Shown here: positions 33,738-42,490 of the stretch, in pieces
Layout: each line of letters opens with the position of its first letter
Numbering within the stretch: position 1 is the first letter of the stretch
DNA from: Alkaliphilus oremlandii OhILAs
GTDB taxonomy: Bacteria > Bacillota > Clostridia > Peptostreptococcales > Natronincolaceae
DNA length: 64,000 nucleotides
Reading direction: 5' to 3'
Assembly: GCF_000018325.1 (NCBI RefSeq)
Contig: NC_009922.1
Coordinates: 1,178,001 to 1,242,000 of the forward strand
Notes under the pieces: model-generated
The model's database searches: none
Told to the model about the DNA's origin: nothing
What the model saw: only the letters and a program-made list of their open reading frames with translations
Position numbers and translations under genes: made by a program

Positions 33738-34697
33738 ATGAAATTATTTAAAAACAAATTTACAAGCCTATCTATCATTTTAGTAATAGCAATGCTTATT
33801 TTAGCAGGTTGTGGGAGCAAATCGCCAGATAAATCAGGACAAGCACTTAAAGGTAATGAAGGAAAATTATCCGGAGAAATTAGAATTGATGGTTCATCTA
33901 CTGTATTTCCAATAACAGAAGCTATTGCAGAAGAATTTAGAGCCGTAAACTCAGATGTACGAGTTCCAGTAGGTGTTTCTGGTACAGGTGGGGGATTCAA
34001 AAAGTTTATTGCTAAAGAGACAGATGTAAATGATGCTTCTAGGCCTATAAAAGATCAAGAAGCTAAGGATGCCAAGGCAAACGGTGTGGAATACACGGAG
34101 CTAAAGGTTGCATTTGATGGATTATCCGTATTGGTAAATCCACAAAATACTTGGGTAGATAACTTGACTGTAGATGAATTGAAGAAAATTTGGGCGCCAG
34201 ATAGTAATATAAAAATGTGGAGTGATGTTAGACCAGAGTGGCCAGCAGAACAAATTAAGTTCTATGCTCCAGGAACAGATTCTGGTACATTTGATTATTT
34301 TACAGAAGAAATAAATGGTGAAAGTGGTGCTATTAGACCAGATTTTACAGGAAGCGAAGATGATAACATTTTGGTACAAGGGATTGCAGGAGATAAAAAT
34401 GCATTAGGATTCTTTGGGTATGCTTACTATGAAGAGAACAAAGATAAGGTAAAAACTGTTCCTATCGATAATGGAGATGGACCTGTCGAACCAACGTATG
34501 ACACTATTAAAAGTGGAGCATATGCACCACTATCAAGACCAATATTTATTTACGTAAATAATGATTCTTTAGCTAGACTAGAAGTGAAAGAATTTATAAC
34601 TTTCTATTTAGAAACAGCAAAAGATATTGTTAGGGAGGTAGGCTATATAGCACTACCAGATGAAGAGTACGAAGCTGAATTAGAAAGTATTAAATAA
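33738..34697 (+). CDS. pstS: Phosphate ABC transporter substrate-binding lipoprotein
   Basis: A 319-residue lipoprotein with lipobox LILAGC near 19-24. The phosphate-binding loops are recognisable: IDGSSTVFPIT near 50 and GVSGTGGGFKKF near 77-88, and PGTDSGTFDYF near 178. It delivers phosphate to PstCAB. In an arsenic island a dedicated Pst with high selectivity for phosphate helps cells keep phosphate in the presence of arsenate; this is known for related arsenic islands and inferred here. Confidence 0.95.
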   Translation: MKLFKNKFTSLSIILVIAMLILAGCGSKSPDKSGQALKGNEGKLSGEIRIDGSSTVFPITEAIAEEFRAVNSDVRVPVGVSGTGGGFKKFIAKETDVNDASRPIKDQEAKDAKANGVEYTELKVAFDGLSVLVNPQNTWVDNLTVDELKKIWAPDSNIKMWSDVRPEWPAEQIKFYAPGTDSGTFDYFTEEINGESGAIRPDFTGSEDDNILVQGIAGDKNALGFFGYAYYEENKDKVKTVPIDNGDGPVEPTYDTIKSGAYAPLSRPIFIYVNNDSLARLEVKEFITFYLETAKDIVREVGYIALPDEEYEAELESIK

Positions 34698-34720
34698 ATA
34701 TATAAAGTATATATAGGAAA

Positions 34721-34743
34721 CGCCTTCAAGAAAGTTGAGGGCG
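34721..34743 (+). terminator. Hairpin between pstS and pstC
   Basis: CGCCTTCAA / TTGAGGGCG nine-base stem (one G-U), no T tract; likely a transcript-processing or attenuation signal giving excess PstS. Confidence 0.5.
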
Positions 34744-34834
34744 ATTGCTATAGTAAAGATGCAACTATGTTATCAATATAATAAACTTGATGATTAAACA
34801 CGATAATTAAGAATGTTTTAGTGGGAGGTCTATG

Positions 34835-35737
34835 ATGGAAAGCAGAAAAGAAAAAAAGAATAAAATTAAAAACGGAGAGTTTATTATTGAAAAAATATTA
34901 TTAATTTGCGCTATGATATCTATTTTGACTACAGTAGCAATTGTATTTACATTATTTGGAGAAACTTTTAGCTTTTTTAAAGAAGTATCTATAGTAGAAT
35001 TCTTTACTAGTACTAAATGGACGCCTACTTTACAGCCGAGAAACTTCGGTATCTTACCTTTATTAATAGGTACAATGATGATTGCGGTTGGATCTAGTAT
35101 TATCGCTCTTCCTCTAGGATTAGGTAGTGCAATTTATCTTAGTGAGTATGCACCAAAGAAGGTGCGCAAGGTTATTAAACCTGTACTAGAAATATTAGCT
35201 GGAATTCCATCCATTGTATATGGCTTTTTTGCATTGAATTTTATAACTCCAATTTTACAGAGAATCTTGCCGGAGACTCAGGTTTTTAATGCAGCAAGTG
35301 CTAGTATCGCAGTAGGAATCATGATTATACCTATGGTGGCATCCCTAAGTGAGGATGCAATGATGGCTGTTCCTGATTCTATAAGGCAAGGGGCATACGC
35401 TCTTGCTTCTACTAAATTTGAAGTAGCTACGAGGGTAATTGTGCCAGCTGCATTATCGAGTATTGGATCCGCATTCGTACTAGCAATATCTCGTGCTATT
35501 GGGGAAACCATGATTGTAGCTATTGCTGCAGGCCAAAGTCCTGTATTAACACTGAATCCTTTAAACAGCATACAAACAATGACAGGATTTATGGTAAATA
35601 TAAGCTTAGGAGATATTCAACATGGAACTGTAGAATATAAGACCTTATTTGCTGTAGGTGCATTACTTTTTCTAATTACATTGATGTTGAATATTTTAGC
35701 TAGAAGAATTGTGAATAAATACAGGGAGGAATATTAA
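34835..35737 (+). CDS. pstC: Phosphate ABC transporter permease PstC
   Basis: A 300-residue permease with six membrane helices and the ABC-binding EAA loop (RQGAYALASTKFEVATRVIVPAA near 187-209). The second of two adjacent ATGs (34835) suits the GGGAGG spacing. It overlaps pstA by a base at 35737. Confidence 0.94.
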   Translation: MESRKEKKNKIKNGEFIIEKILLICAMISILTTVAIVFTLFGETFSFFKEVSIVEFFTSTKWTPTLQPRNFGILPLLIGTMMIAVGSSIIALPLGLGSAIYLSEYAPKKVRKVIKPVLEILAGIPSIVYGFFALNFITPILQRILPETQVFNAASASIAVGIMIIPMVASLSEDAMMAVPDSIRQGAYALASTKFEVATRVIVPAALSSIGSAFVLAISRAIGETMIVAIAAGQSPVLTLNPLNSIQTMTGFMVNISLGDIQHGTVEYKTLFAVGALLFLITLMLNILARRIVNKYREEY

Positions 35738-36636
35738 TGGATATAGGTATGCAAAATCAAATTAAAAAGAATAAAACATCTAAAAATACCAGAATTAGAA
35801 AATTTAAAAATTCATTATTCCATGGATTACTCTTGTTATCAATAGGATTCGGGATAGTAGCATTATTCCTTTTAATATTTCAAGTCTTAAGAACTGGACT
35901 TGAGTGGATAAACTGGGACTTTATCACAAGTATGCCTTCGAGATTTCCCCAAAAAGCAGGAATATTCTCAGCTTTGGTAGGTAGTATTTGGACAATAGGA
36001 CTTACAGCGTTATTTTCACTTCCCATAGGTGTAGGAACCGCTATATATTTGGAAGAATACGCAGATAAAAGAACATGGCACAATAAGGTGTTACAACTAA
36101 ATATATCAAATCTAGCAGGGGTTCCTTCTATTGTATATGGTATTTTAGGGCTAACTGTATTTGTGAGATTCTTTAATTTTGAGAGAAGTATTTTGTCAGG
36201 TGCACTGACTTTAACATTGTTAATTTTGCCTGTTATTATTGTATCGGCACAAGAAGCAATAAAAAGTGTTCCTAATTCTTTAAGAGAGGGATCTTTGGCC
36301 TTAGGAGTAACTAAGTGGCAGACGGTTACAGGTGTTGTATTGCCATATGCACTTCCTGGTATCTTAACGGGATCAATATTGGCTATCTCTAGGGCTATGG
36401 GTGAAGCTGCACCACTTATTATGGTAGGTGCAGCAGGTTATGTGGCTTTTCTGCCAAGAGGGCCAATGGATTCCTTTACAGTATTGCCAATACAAATATT
36501 TAACTGGACATCTAGACCTCAAGCAGAATTCCAAAATATTGCATCAGCAGGAATTATTGTTTTAATGTTTTTATTACTTTCAGCAAATGCAGTAGCCATT
36601 ATTTTAAGAAATAAATATCAAAATAGGATGCATTAA
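35737..36636 (+). CDS. pstA: Phosphate ABC transporter permease PstA
   Basis: A 299-residue permease partner of PstC. IYLEEYA and the EAA loop REGSLALGVTKWQTVTGVVLP near 181-201 are typical, as is GEAAPLIMVGA. The ATG overlaps the pstC stop, so translation is coupled. Six hydrophobic segments. Confidence 0.94.
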   Translation: MDIGMQNQIKKNKTSKNTRIRKFKNSLFHGLLLLSIGFGIVALFLLIFQVLRTGLEWINWDFITSMPSRFPQKAGIFSALVGSIWTIGLTALFSLPIGVGTAIYLEEYADKRTWHNKVLQLNISNLAGVPSIVYGILGLTVFVRFFNFERSILSGALTLTLLILPVIIVSAQEAIKSVPNSLREGSLALGVTKWQTVTGVVLPYALPGILTGSILAISRAMGEAAPLIMVGAAGYVAFLPRGPMDSFTVLPIQIFNWTSRPQAEFQNIASAGIIVLMFLLLSANAVAIILRNKYQNRMH

Positions 36637-36661
36637 CTAGGTTATTGAGGGAGGATAAAAA

Positions 36662-37417
36662 ATGAAACTGAAGATGAAGGTAGAAAATCTTAATTTTTAT
36701 TATGGAAACTTTAAAGCTTTAGATACAATCAATTTAGATATAGAAGAAAAAAAGATTACGGCACTAATTGGTCCTTCCGGTTGTGGAAAATCTACTTTTA
36801 TTAGAACATTAAACAGAATGAATGATTTAATAGAAGATACTAGAGTAGAAGGAAGAATACTTCTGGAAGGAAAAGATATTATAAAGGACGAAACTGATGT
36901 AGTTGAATTGAGGAAGCGAGTAGGGATGGTATTTCAAAAGCCTAATCCTTTTCCAAAGTCAATTTATGAAAATATAGTATATGGACCGAGAAGACATGGG
37001 ATAAAAAATAAAAAAGAGTTGGATAAAATTGTAGAGAAAAGTTTAACTAGAGCAGCATTATGGGATGAAGTAAAAGATAAACTTCAACAGTCAGCATTAG
37101 CTCTATCAGGGGGGCAACAGCAAAGGCTTTGTATTGCAAGATGTTTAGCCATGGAGCCAGAGATAATATTAATGGATGAACCGACATCAGCTTTAGATCC
37201 AATTGCAACATTAAAAATTGAGGAACTTTTAGAGGAACTGAGAAAAGAATATACTATTATCATAGTTACTCACTCCATGCAACAGGCAGGAAGAATTTCT
37301 GATAACACAGCATTTTTTCTAAGTGGAGAAGTAGTAGAATTTGGAGAAACAAAAAAAATATTTACAAAACCTAGAAATCAGAGAACAGAAGATTATATTA
37401 CAGGTAGATTCGGTTAA
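36662..37417 (+). CDS. pstB: Phosphate ABC transporter ATPase PstB
   Basis: A 251-residue ATPase. Walker A GPSGCGKST near 37-45, signature LSGGQQQRLCIARCLAMEP near 146-164, Walker B IILMDEPTSALDP and the PstB-typical RTLNRMNDL after Walker A. GGGAGGA ribosome site. Confidence 0.97.
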   Translation: MKLKMKVENLNFYYGNFKALDTINLDIEEKKITALIGPSGCGKSTFIRTLNRMNDLIEDTRVEGRILLEGKDIIKDETDVVELRKRVGMVFQKPNPFPKSIYENIVYGPRRHGIKNKKELDKIVEKSLTRAALWDEVKDKLQQSALALSGGQQQRLCIARCLAMEPEIILMDEPTSALDPIATLKIEELLEELRKEYTIIIVTHSMQQAGRISDNTAFFLSGEVVEFGETKKIFTKPRNQRTEDYITGRFG

Positions 37418-37436
37418 AATATTGGGAGGAATGTAT

Positions 37437-38087
37437 ATGAGAACGCATTTTGCTAAAGATATAAGACTACTGAAAGAAATGTTTATTGAAATGGGGAAAC
37501 AATCACAGCAAGTAATTAAATTATCTGTTGAATCATTGAAAGAGCAGAATATTGAAAAAGCCAATTTAGCAATTAAGCTAGATGATAAAGTGGATGAACT
37601 AGACTTTGAAATAGAAAACAAGTGTTTACTATTAATTGCCTTACAACAACCTATTGCTAAGGATTTAAGAAGTGTGGGAACGCTGTTGAAGATAATAACA
37701 GATATGGAGAGAATAGGAGATTATGGTGTAAATATTGCTAAAGTAACATTAGACATACAAAACGAAAAATTAATTAAACCTTTAATTGATATCCCAAGAA
37801 TGACCGAGATTATAGAGAGAATGCTAGATAAAAGTATGGAAAGCTTTATGAATGAAGATATTGAATTAGCTAGAAATGTAGCTGAAATGGATGATGAAGT
37901 TGATATGATTTATACAAATATTAATGATGAGCTTATGGATATTATAGCTCAGAATCCAACAACATTAAAACAAGCCACGTGTCTATTATTGGTGGCTCGA
38001 TACCTTGAAAGAATTGCTGATCATATCACAAATATCTGTGAGAGAATAATATATATGGTAACAGGGGAGAGAGTTGAAATTAATTAA
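37437..38087 (+). CDS. phoU: Phosphate signalling protein PhoU
   Basis: A 216-residue protein with two three-helix PhoU repeats and metal-binding ERIGDYGVNI near 91-100 and ERIADHITNICE near 193-204. It links Pst activity to phosphate signalling. ATG 37437 is seven bases after GGGAGG; longer in-frame starts overlap pstB and are rejected. Last gene of the pst operon; no PhoBR genes are nearby. Confidence 0.94.
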   Translation: MRTHFAKDIRLLKEMFIEMGKQSQQVIKLSVESLKEQNIEKANLAIKLDDKVDELDFEIENKCLLLIALQQPIAKDLRSVGTLLKIITDMERIGDYGVNIAKVTLDIQNEKLIKPLIDIPRMTEIIERMLDKSMESFMNEDIELARNVAEMDDEVDMIYTNINDELMDIIAQNPTTLKQATCLLLVARYLERIADHITNICERIIYMVTGERVEIN

Positions 38088-38100
38088 GTATTGGTATAGA

Positions 38101-38148
38101 ATATAACATGATATGTTGATAATAAAATATGAAGATATTATGTTATAT
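38101..38148 (+). promoter_or_regulatory. Inverted repeat before ArsR copy 2
   Basis: ATATAACAT (38101-38109) and ATGTTATAT (38140-38148) form perfect nine-base arms; the right arm overlaps the ATATTATGTTATA motif shared with 25295-25307. Candidate operator for the ArsR-metallophosphoesterase module. Confidence 0.55.
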
Positions 38149-38170
38149 TTTTATGAGAGAAGGTATTGAT

Positions 38171-38506
38171 ATGACTGGACAATTAAAAAATGAAGATATT
38201 ATGAGATTAAAATTGCTTAGTAAATTTTTTAAAGGGTTTGCTGATTACAATAGACTTTGTATATTTGAAAGTCTTATGGATAGTGAAAAGACTGTATCTG
38301 AAATTATTGAGTATACAGGTTTTAGTCAGTCAAAAATATCGAATCATCTAAAATGTTTGAGAGAGAGTGATCTTGTAGATGCAAGACAAGATGGTAAGTA
38401 CACCTATTATTGCATTAAAGATGATAAGATTAGGACTATTTTATCTATAGCAAATGATTCAGTTAAGGACGTGTCAGAAGAAAAATACAATTGTATGAGA
38501 TACTAG
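38171..38506 (+). CDS. ArsR-family repressor paired with metallophosphoesterase, copy 2
   Basis: A 111-residue paralogue of the protein at 25411 with the same length and end (YNCMRY). The recognition helix reads SQSKISNHLKCLRES. It also lacks the CxC metal site (SEKTVSEII in its place) and keeps Cys in RLCIFE, LKCL and the tail. ATG 38171 follows AGAAGGTATTGAT; the longer frame has no ribosome site. It precedes metallophosphoesterase copy 2 by 35 bases, so the two are one operon. Confidence 0.85.
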   Translation: MTGQLKNEDIMRLKLLSKFFKGFADYNRLCIFESLMDSEKTVSEIIEYTGFSQSKISNHLKCLRESDLVDARQDGKYTYYCIKDDKIRTILSIANDSVKDVSEEKYNCMRY

Positions 38507-38541
38507 ATTCTATTTAAATTACTTCAAGGGAGTGAAGTAAC

Positions 38542-39273
38542 ATGACAAAGAAAATAGCTTTGATTGCTGATGTACATGGCAATATAGAAGCTTTAAAAAA
38601 TGTATTAAAAGATATATCAGAAAGACAAATAGATAATCGTGATATATATTGTTTGGGTGATTTAGTAGGTTATGGACCTAGGCCTGATGAGGTTATACAA
38701 TTGATAATAGAAAAAAATATTCATTCTGTTCTTGGAAATTATGATGAAGCTGTAGGTTTTTATCTACCTACTTGCGGATGCAGTATAGAATCTGAAAATG
38801 ATAGAATGAAAACAAAGAACTCTTTAAGCTGGACTGTTGAGAATACTTCTGATGAAAATAAAGAATTCCTTAGAGAGCTTGAGGAGCAAATATCATTAGA
38901 AATCGAAGGATATCAATTATTATTGACTCATGGAAGTCCAATATCTATAAATGACTATATTTATGAGAATGATCTAGAAAAACAAGAAGAAATTGTTGAA
39001 GTACTAGAGGAAGATATACTTGTATTTGGACATACACACTATCCATATTATAAAAAGGTAAATAATAAACTTTTTATTAATCCGGGAAGCGTAGGTAGAC
39101 CGAAAGATGGTGACAATAGAGCTTGTTATTGTATTGTAGAATTTGGAGAAAAAATTGATGTTGAGTTTATAAGAATTTCATACGATATAGAGAAAGTAGC
39201 TAAAGAAATCGAACAATCTGAACTCTTAGATGTTTTTGCACAGGTATTGAGGACAGGTAGAGATGTTAAATAG
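38542..39273 (+). CDS. Metallophosphoesterase (YfcE/MJ0936 type), copy 2
   Basis: A 243-residue calcineurin-like phosphoesterase closely related to copy 1 at 24558. Ligand motifs are ADVHGN near 8-13, GDLVGYGP near 37-44, GNYDEAVGFYLP near 65-76, THGSP and GHTHYP. The CGC pair directly after the GNYDEA loop (TCGCS) is conserved. Its immediate upstream partner is the ArsR copy 2. Substrate unknown. Confidence 0.86.
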   Translation: MTKKIALIADVHGNIEALKNVLKDISERQIDNRDIYCLGDLVGYGPRPDEVIQLIIEKNIHSVLGNYDEAVGFYLPTCGCSIESENDRMKTKNSLSWTVENTSDENKEFLRELEEQISLEIEGYQLLLTHGSPISINDYIYENDLEKQEEIVEVLEEDILVFGHTHYPYYKKVNNKLFINPGSVGRPKDGDNRACYCIVEFGEKIDVEFIRISYDIEKVAKEIEQSELLDVFAQVLRTGRDVK

Positions 39274-39290
39274 TAAAATAGAGATAAAAT

Positions 39291-39340
39291 AAAAGAGCTG
39301 ATTTAGGTAGTTTAGAACCACTTAAATCAGCTCTTTTTCG
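39291..39340 (+). terminator. Terminator after metallophosphoesterase copy 2
   Basis: Perfect 15-base stem AAAAGAGCTGATTTA / TAAATCAGCTCTTTT with a T tail. Together with the arsP promoter it fills the 300-base gap before arsP. Confidence 0.85.
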
Positions 39341-39456
39341 CGAATAACATAGTTTTTTGGATCTATCTAGAGTCTTGATTGTGTTGATGGGTGAAGTTTA
39401 TTTTTCACTTAAATTAATTTTTATCAATAATATATGTTAAAAACTTATTATTTATA

Positions 39457-39500
39457 TTGACAATTATCTATGTCTAGGAATATAATGTATATAGATAATT
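39457..39500 (+). promoter_or_regulatory. arsP promoter with ArsR-type inverted repeat
   Basis: TTGACA 39457-39462, 18-base spacer, TATAAT 39481-39486. Arms AATTATCTAT (39462-39471) and ATAGATAATT (39491-39500) are perfect inverted repeats and enclose the -10 region. Matches the layout at 25833. Confidence 0.75.
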
Positions 39501-39574
39501 ATCTATATATTAAAAACTAAATATAATATAAAAAAGTAAATTAAAGTAATTAAAAAGTTAGGAGATGAATTATT

Positions 39575-40579
39575 ATGTTTATTTTTCAATGGTTAAATGC
39601 ACAACTGCTTAAAATGGAATGGCTTTTTAATCTAGTTAGAGTATTAGTTGAAAATCTATTTGGTTTAAGTATTGAAAGTAGGTTAGGTGGTAGTATACAT
39701 TTCTTTATTTATGACGTAATTAAAATATTTATATTACTATCTGTTTTAATATTTGGTATTTCATATATTCAAAGTTTTTTCCCACCAGAGCGAACTAAGA
39801 AAATTTTAGGTAGATTTAATGGAATTACGGCAAATATACTGGCTGCCTTACTTGGAACTGTTACACCTTTCTGCTCTTGCTCTTCTATTCCATTATTTAT
39901 TGGATTTACAAGTGCAGGACTACCAATCGGTGTTACATTTTCATTCTTAATATCTTCACCATTAGTAGATTTAGCATCAGTTCTTTTACTTGCCAGTATA
40001 TTCAACTGGAAAATAGCAATAGCATATGTTGTTGTAGGTTTAGTGCTTGCAGTGATAGGAGGAACTATAATTAGTAAATCTAATCTTGAAGAATATGTAG
40101 AACCATTTGTATATAGCAATAAGATGCTTGAAATGGAGCAAGAGGAGTTAACTACAAGAGATAGAGTAGACTTTGCAAAGGATCAAGTATTGGATATTAT
40201 TAAAAAGGTTTGGTTATATATTTTAATAGGTGTAGGAATAGGTGCTGCTATTCATAACTATATTCCAGAATCAGTAATTAGTGCATTATTAGGTAAGGAT
40301 AAATGGTATTCTGTATTACTTGCAAGCTTTGTTGGTATACCAATGTACGCAGATATTTTTGGAACATTACCTATTGCTGAAGCCTTAGTTGCAAAAGGAG
40401 TAGGACTTGGTACTGCATTATCCTTTATGATGGGTGTAACTGCACTTTCACTTCCATCTATAATAATGCTTAAAAAGGTTGTTAAATCAAAACTTTTAGG
40501 TATTTTTATAGGGATTGTTAGCTTAGGTATCATTATAATTGGTTATGCATTTAATGCTTTTGGGCATTTATTTATATAA
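39575..40579 (+). CDS. arsP: ArsP-type permease (DUF318/UPF0718), organoarsenical efflux
   Basis: A 334-residue membrane permease with eight or so helices. The conserved TPFCSCSSIPLFIGF near 94-108 with its vicinal-type cysteines, then SFLISSPLVDLA, identify the DUF318 family. ArsP members export trivalent methylarsenicals. Its ArsR-type promoter and the presence of arsM in the same island fit export of methylated arsenic; substrate not proven from sequence. Followed by a small redox protein. Confidence 0.88.
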   Translation: MFIFQWLNAQLLKMEWLFNLVRVLVENLFGLSIESRLGGSIHFFIYDVIKIFILLSVLIFGISYIQSFFPPERTKKILGRFNGITANILAALLGTVTPFCSCSSIPLFIGFTSAGLPIGVTFSFLISSPLVDLASVLLLASIFNWKIAIAYVVVGLVLAVIGGTIISKSNLEEYVEPFVYSNKMLEMEQEELTTRDRVDFAKDQVLDIIKKVWLYILIGVGIGAAIHNYIPESVISALLGKDKWYSVLLASFVGIPMYADIFGTLPIAEALVAKGVGLGTALSFMMGVTALSLPSIIMLKKVVKSKLLGIFIGIVSLGIIIIGYAFNAFGHLFI

Positions 40580-40695
40580 TAAATATTGATTGAAATAGAA
40601 AAGGTTGTAAGAAGATTGAAGTGATTAGCAATATATTAATAGCATTTCATACGACTTATGCAAGGTGTAAAAAATAATATTTAGGAGGGTTTATT

Positions 40696-40929
40696 ATGTT
40701 AATTAAAATTTTAGGTTCAGGATGTAGAAGCTGCACAATTTTAAAAGAAAACACAGAGGAAGCATTAAAAGAAGTAGGCATGGAAGCTGAAATCATTAAG
40801 GTAGAAGATTTTGTGGATATTATGGAATATGGTGTAATGTCAACTCCAGCCCTTGTTATTGATGAAAAAGTCGTATCCTATGGAAAGGTTTTAAAACCTA
40901 AGGAAATTGTAAAAATCTTAAATAAGTAA
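40696..40929 (+). CDS. Small thioredoxin-like protein (CRSC)
   Basis: A 77-residue redox-active disulfide protein: GSGCRSC near 8-13, then VEDFVDIMEYGVMSTPALVIDE with the cis-Pro. This family commonly sits beside DUF318 permeases, as here (117 bases after arsP), and may reduce or deliver the permease substrate. AGGAGGG site. Confidence 0.9.
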   Translation: MLIKILGSGCRSCTILKENTEEALKEVGMEAEIIKVEDFVDIMEYGVMSTPALVIDEKVVSYGKVLKPKEIVKILNK

Positions 40930-40941
40930 GCTAAATAAAAC

Positions 40942-40982
40942 AAGGATAGTCCTATGATATAACATATTCATAGGCTATCCTT
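40942..40982. terminator. Bidirectional terminator
   Basis: AAGGATAGTCCTATGA / TCATAGGCTATCCTT stem between convergent genes; the right arm overlaps the stop of the minus-strand gene. Confidence 0.7.
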
Positions 40983-41310
40983 TGTCTATATCTTTTTTTA
41001 TTCTATACATATAATTGATAAAAGTTTTTATGTTCTTTATATTACTATACCGGACCATTAATTCAAAACTAATAATCCCAAAGATATAGCAAATAGCTGT
41101 AAATGGTTTATATGATATTTTATTAAGTAAATATTCCGAGGCACCATATAATAGAATAGTCACAGCTAAAGAAGATGTAAGTACTTTAAATATTAAAACC
41201 TTGGGTATCTTTTCTAAAAATGTATCTAACATATCCTTAGAGAAAGCCCCTAGAAAGCTAAATACATAAATATAAATAAAGAGAAGGAGATCTTCTTGTG
41301 TAACTAACAT
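40975..41310 (-). CDS. Small membrane protein, phage-holin-like
   Basis: A 111-residue protein with three to four hydrophobic helices and a charged tail (RIKKDIDKG), the size and layout of phage holin-like proteins. Its start overlaps the stop of the upstream gene by one base. The neighbouring M15 peptidase makes a lysis-cassette reading possible, but no holin family signature is certain. Confidence 0.55.
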   Translation of the reverse strand: MLVTQEDLLLFIYIYVFSFLGAFSKDMLDTFLEKIPKVLIFKVLTSSLAVTILLYGASEYLLNKISYKPFTAICYIFGIISFELMVRYSNIKNIKTFINYMYRIKKDIDKG

Positions 41311-41744
41311 TACTTAACACCTTCTTTAGATATTAAAGAAGAGCTTGAATTTATATTAGTTTTCTTATTAATTGCTGTATTAAGAAGACTTTTAGAACGA
41401 TTCCTTTTATCTGTTTCTGTGGTAAGGATAAAATTATGAGCTGAAGCCAGGCTAATAAAGGATAAAAATAAGATAATAATATTAATAAATATTTTCTTAT
41501 GCTGCTCCTCTTTGACATTGTTTGTTTCTGTTACATCTATCATAGGAATCTGATTACTCTTACTAGAAACATTAGAATCTTTTAATGGAGTTTTAGCAGC
41601 TGCAATATAAATAATAGAATCCTTGGCTAAATCATTAGAAGTATATAGCTCTTTATAAGATGAATATATACTAGTTGATAGGGTAGTTGTAATTATACAT
41701 AAAATTATTGCTACTGTTTTAGTAATAATAATTTTATTTTTCAA
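41310..41744 (-). CDS. Bitopic membrane protein of unknown function
   Basis: A 144-residue protein with an N-terminal hydrophobic segment and a second one near 92-107, joined by a polar extracellular loop. TTG start behind AAGGAAGGTG. I do not recognise a family. It is translationally coupled to the holin-like gene. Confidence 0.55.
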   Translation of the reverse strand: MKNKIIITKTVAIILCIITTTLSTSIYSSYKELYTSNDLAKDSIIYIAAAKTPLKDSNVSSKSNQIPMIDVTETNNVKEEQHKKIFINIIILFLSFISLASAHNFILTTETDKRNRSKSLLNTAINKKTNINSSSSLISKEGVK

Positions 41745-41876
41745 TTATTTTCACCTTCCTTTCCTTTAGACAGAATTTATTTTTAAGATTTTCAATATTG
41801 ATTTTGTTGAAATACATTATAGAAATTATAATTTGTTTAAGTCTTAAAAAATACGCAGTTTCTTATGTGTTTAGAA

Positions 41877-41899
41877 GGGTATAGCAAAACGCTATACCC
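41877..41899 (-). terminator. Hairpin after DUF2922 gene
   Basis: GGGTATAGC / GCTATACCC perfect nine-base stem with five-base loop; only a short T run follows, so termination is plausible but not certain. Confidence 0.5.
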
Positions 41900-41919
41900 C
41901 TTGTAATTAAACTTTAAAA

Positions 41920-42144
41920 CTACAGCTCTGCAACTTCAAGGTCTGTAGTAGATGTCTCTACTAGGAAAGCACTATCAACAGCAATTAAATCCCCTGCATT
42001 AGAATGAATAATGTTCTTAGCTATAATAAGATCCATTACTGTTTTTACTTCAGCTGCATCTAGATCATCCCTAGGTACGCCTACTCTAAGGCTTACCTTT
42101 TTATCTTGGTCTGTCTTAAATACCATTTGCAGATATTTCTCCAT
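41920..42144 (-). CDS. DUF2922 family protein
   Basis: A 74-residue protein beginning MEKYLQMVFKTDQDKKVSLRV, the typical DUF2922 form. Usually paired with DUF1659, as here (40 bases apart). Function unknown. Excellent AAAGGAGGATGACCT site. Confidence 0.8.
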   Translation of the reverse strand: MEKYLQMVFKTDQDKKVSLRVGVPRDDLDAAEVKTVMDLIIAKNIIHSNAGDLIAVDSAFLVETSTTDLEVAEL

Positions 42145-42184
42145 AGGTCATCCTCCTTTCTTATTTAGTGGACTTCATAGTAAA

Positions 42185-42406
42185 CTACTCCATCAGTTCA
42201 CATCTTTCTGCCATGTTGACAGTTTTTACAGAGTATGGGTAAAGACTAGCTACAGCAAGAGCAACTTCATAAACATCATCTAAAGTGGAATCGGTTTTAA
42301 AGTTAGCAATAGTTCTTGTCATAATCTTTTCCCTACCTTCACCATCAAGACCTGTGATGAATCTACATGAAGCACTTCTTGTTTCGTTAAACTTCATAAC
42401 AGCCAT
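42185..42406 (-). CDS. DUF1659 family protein
   Basis: A 73-residue protein; the AAAGGAGGAA site fixes the start at ATG 42406 (MAVMKFN), not the longer frame. Its LDGEGREKIMTRTIANFK is the DUF1659 core. Paired with DUF2922 downstream. Function unknown. Confidence 0.8.
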   Translation of the reverse strand: MAVMKFNETRSASCRFITGLDGEGREKIMTRTIANFKTDSTLDDVYEVALAVASLYPYSVKTVNMAERCELME

Positions 42407-42490
42407 AGAATTTCCTCCTTTCCTATTAAATTGCCTGTGCATAAAACTGTGTATAATGTGTGGATAAAATACAGGCAGTATATTATAAAC

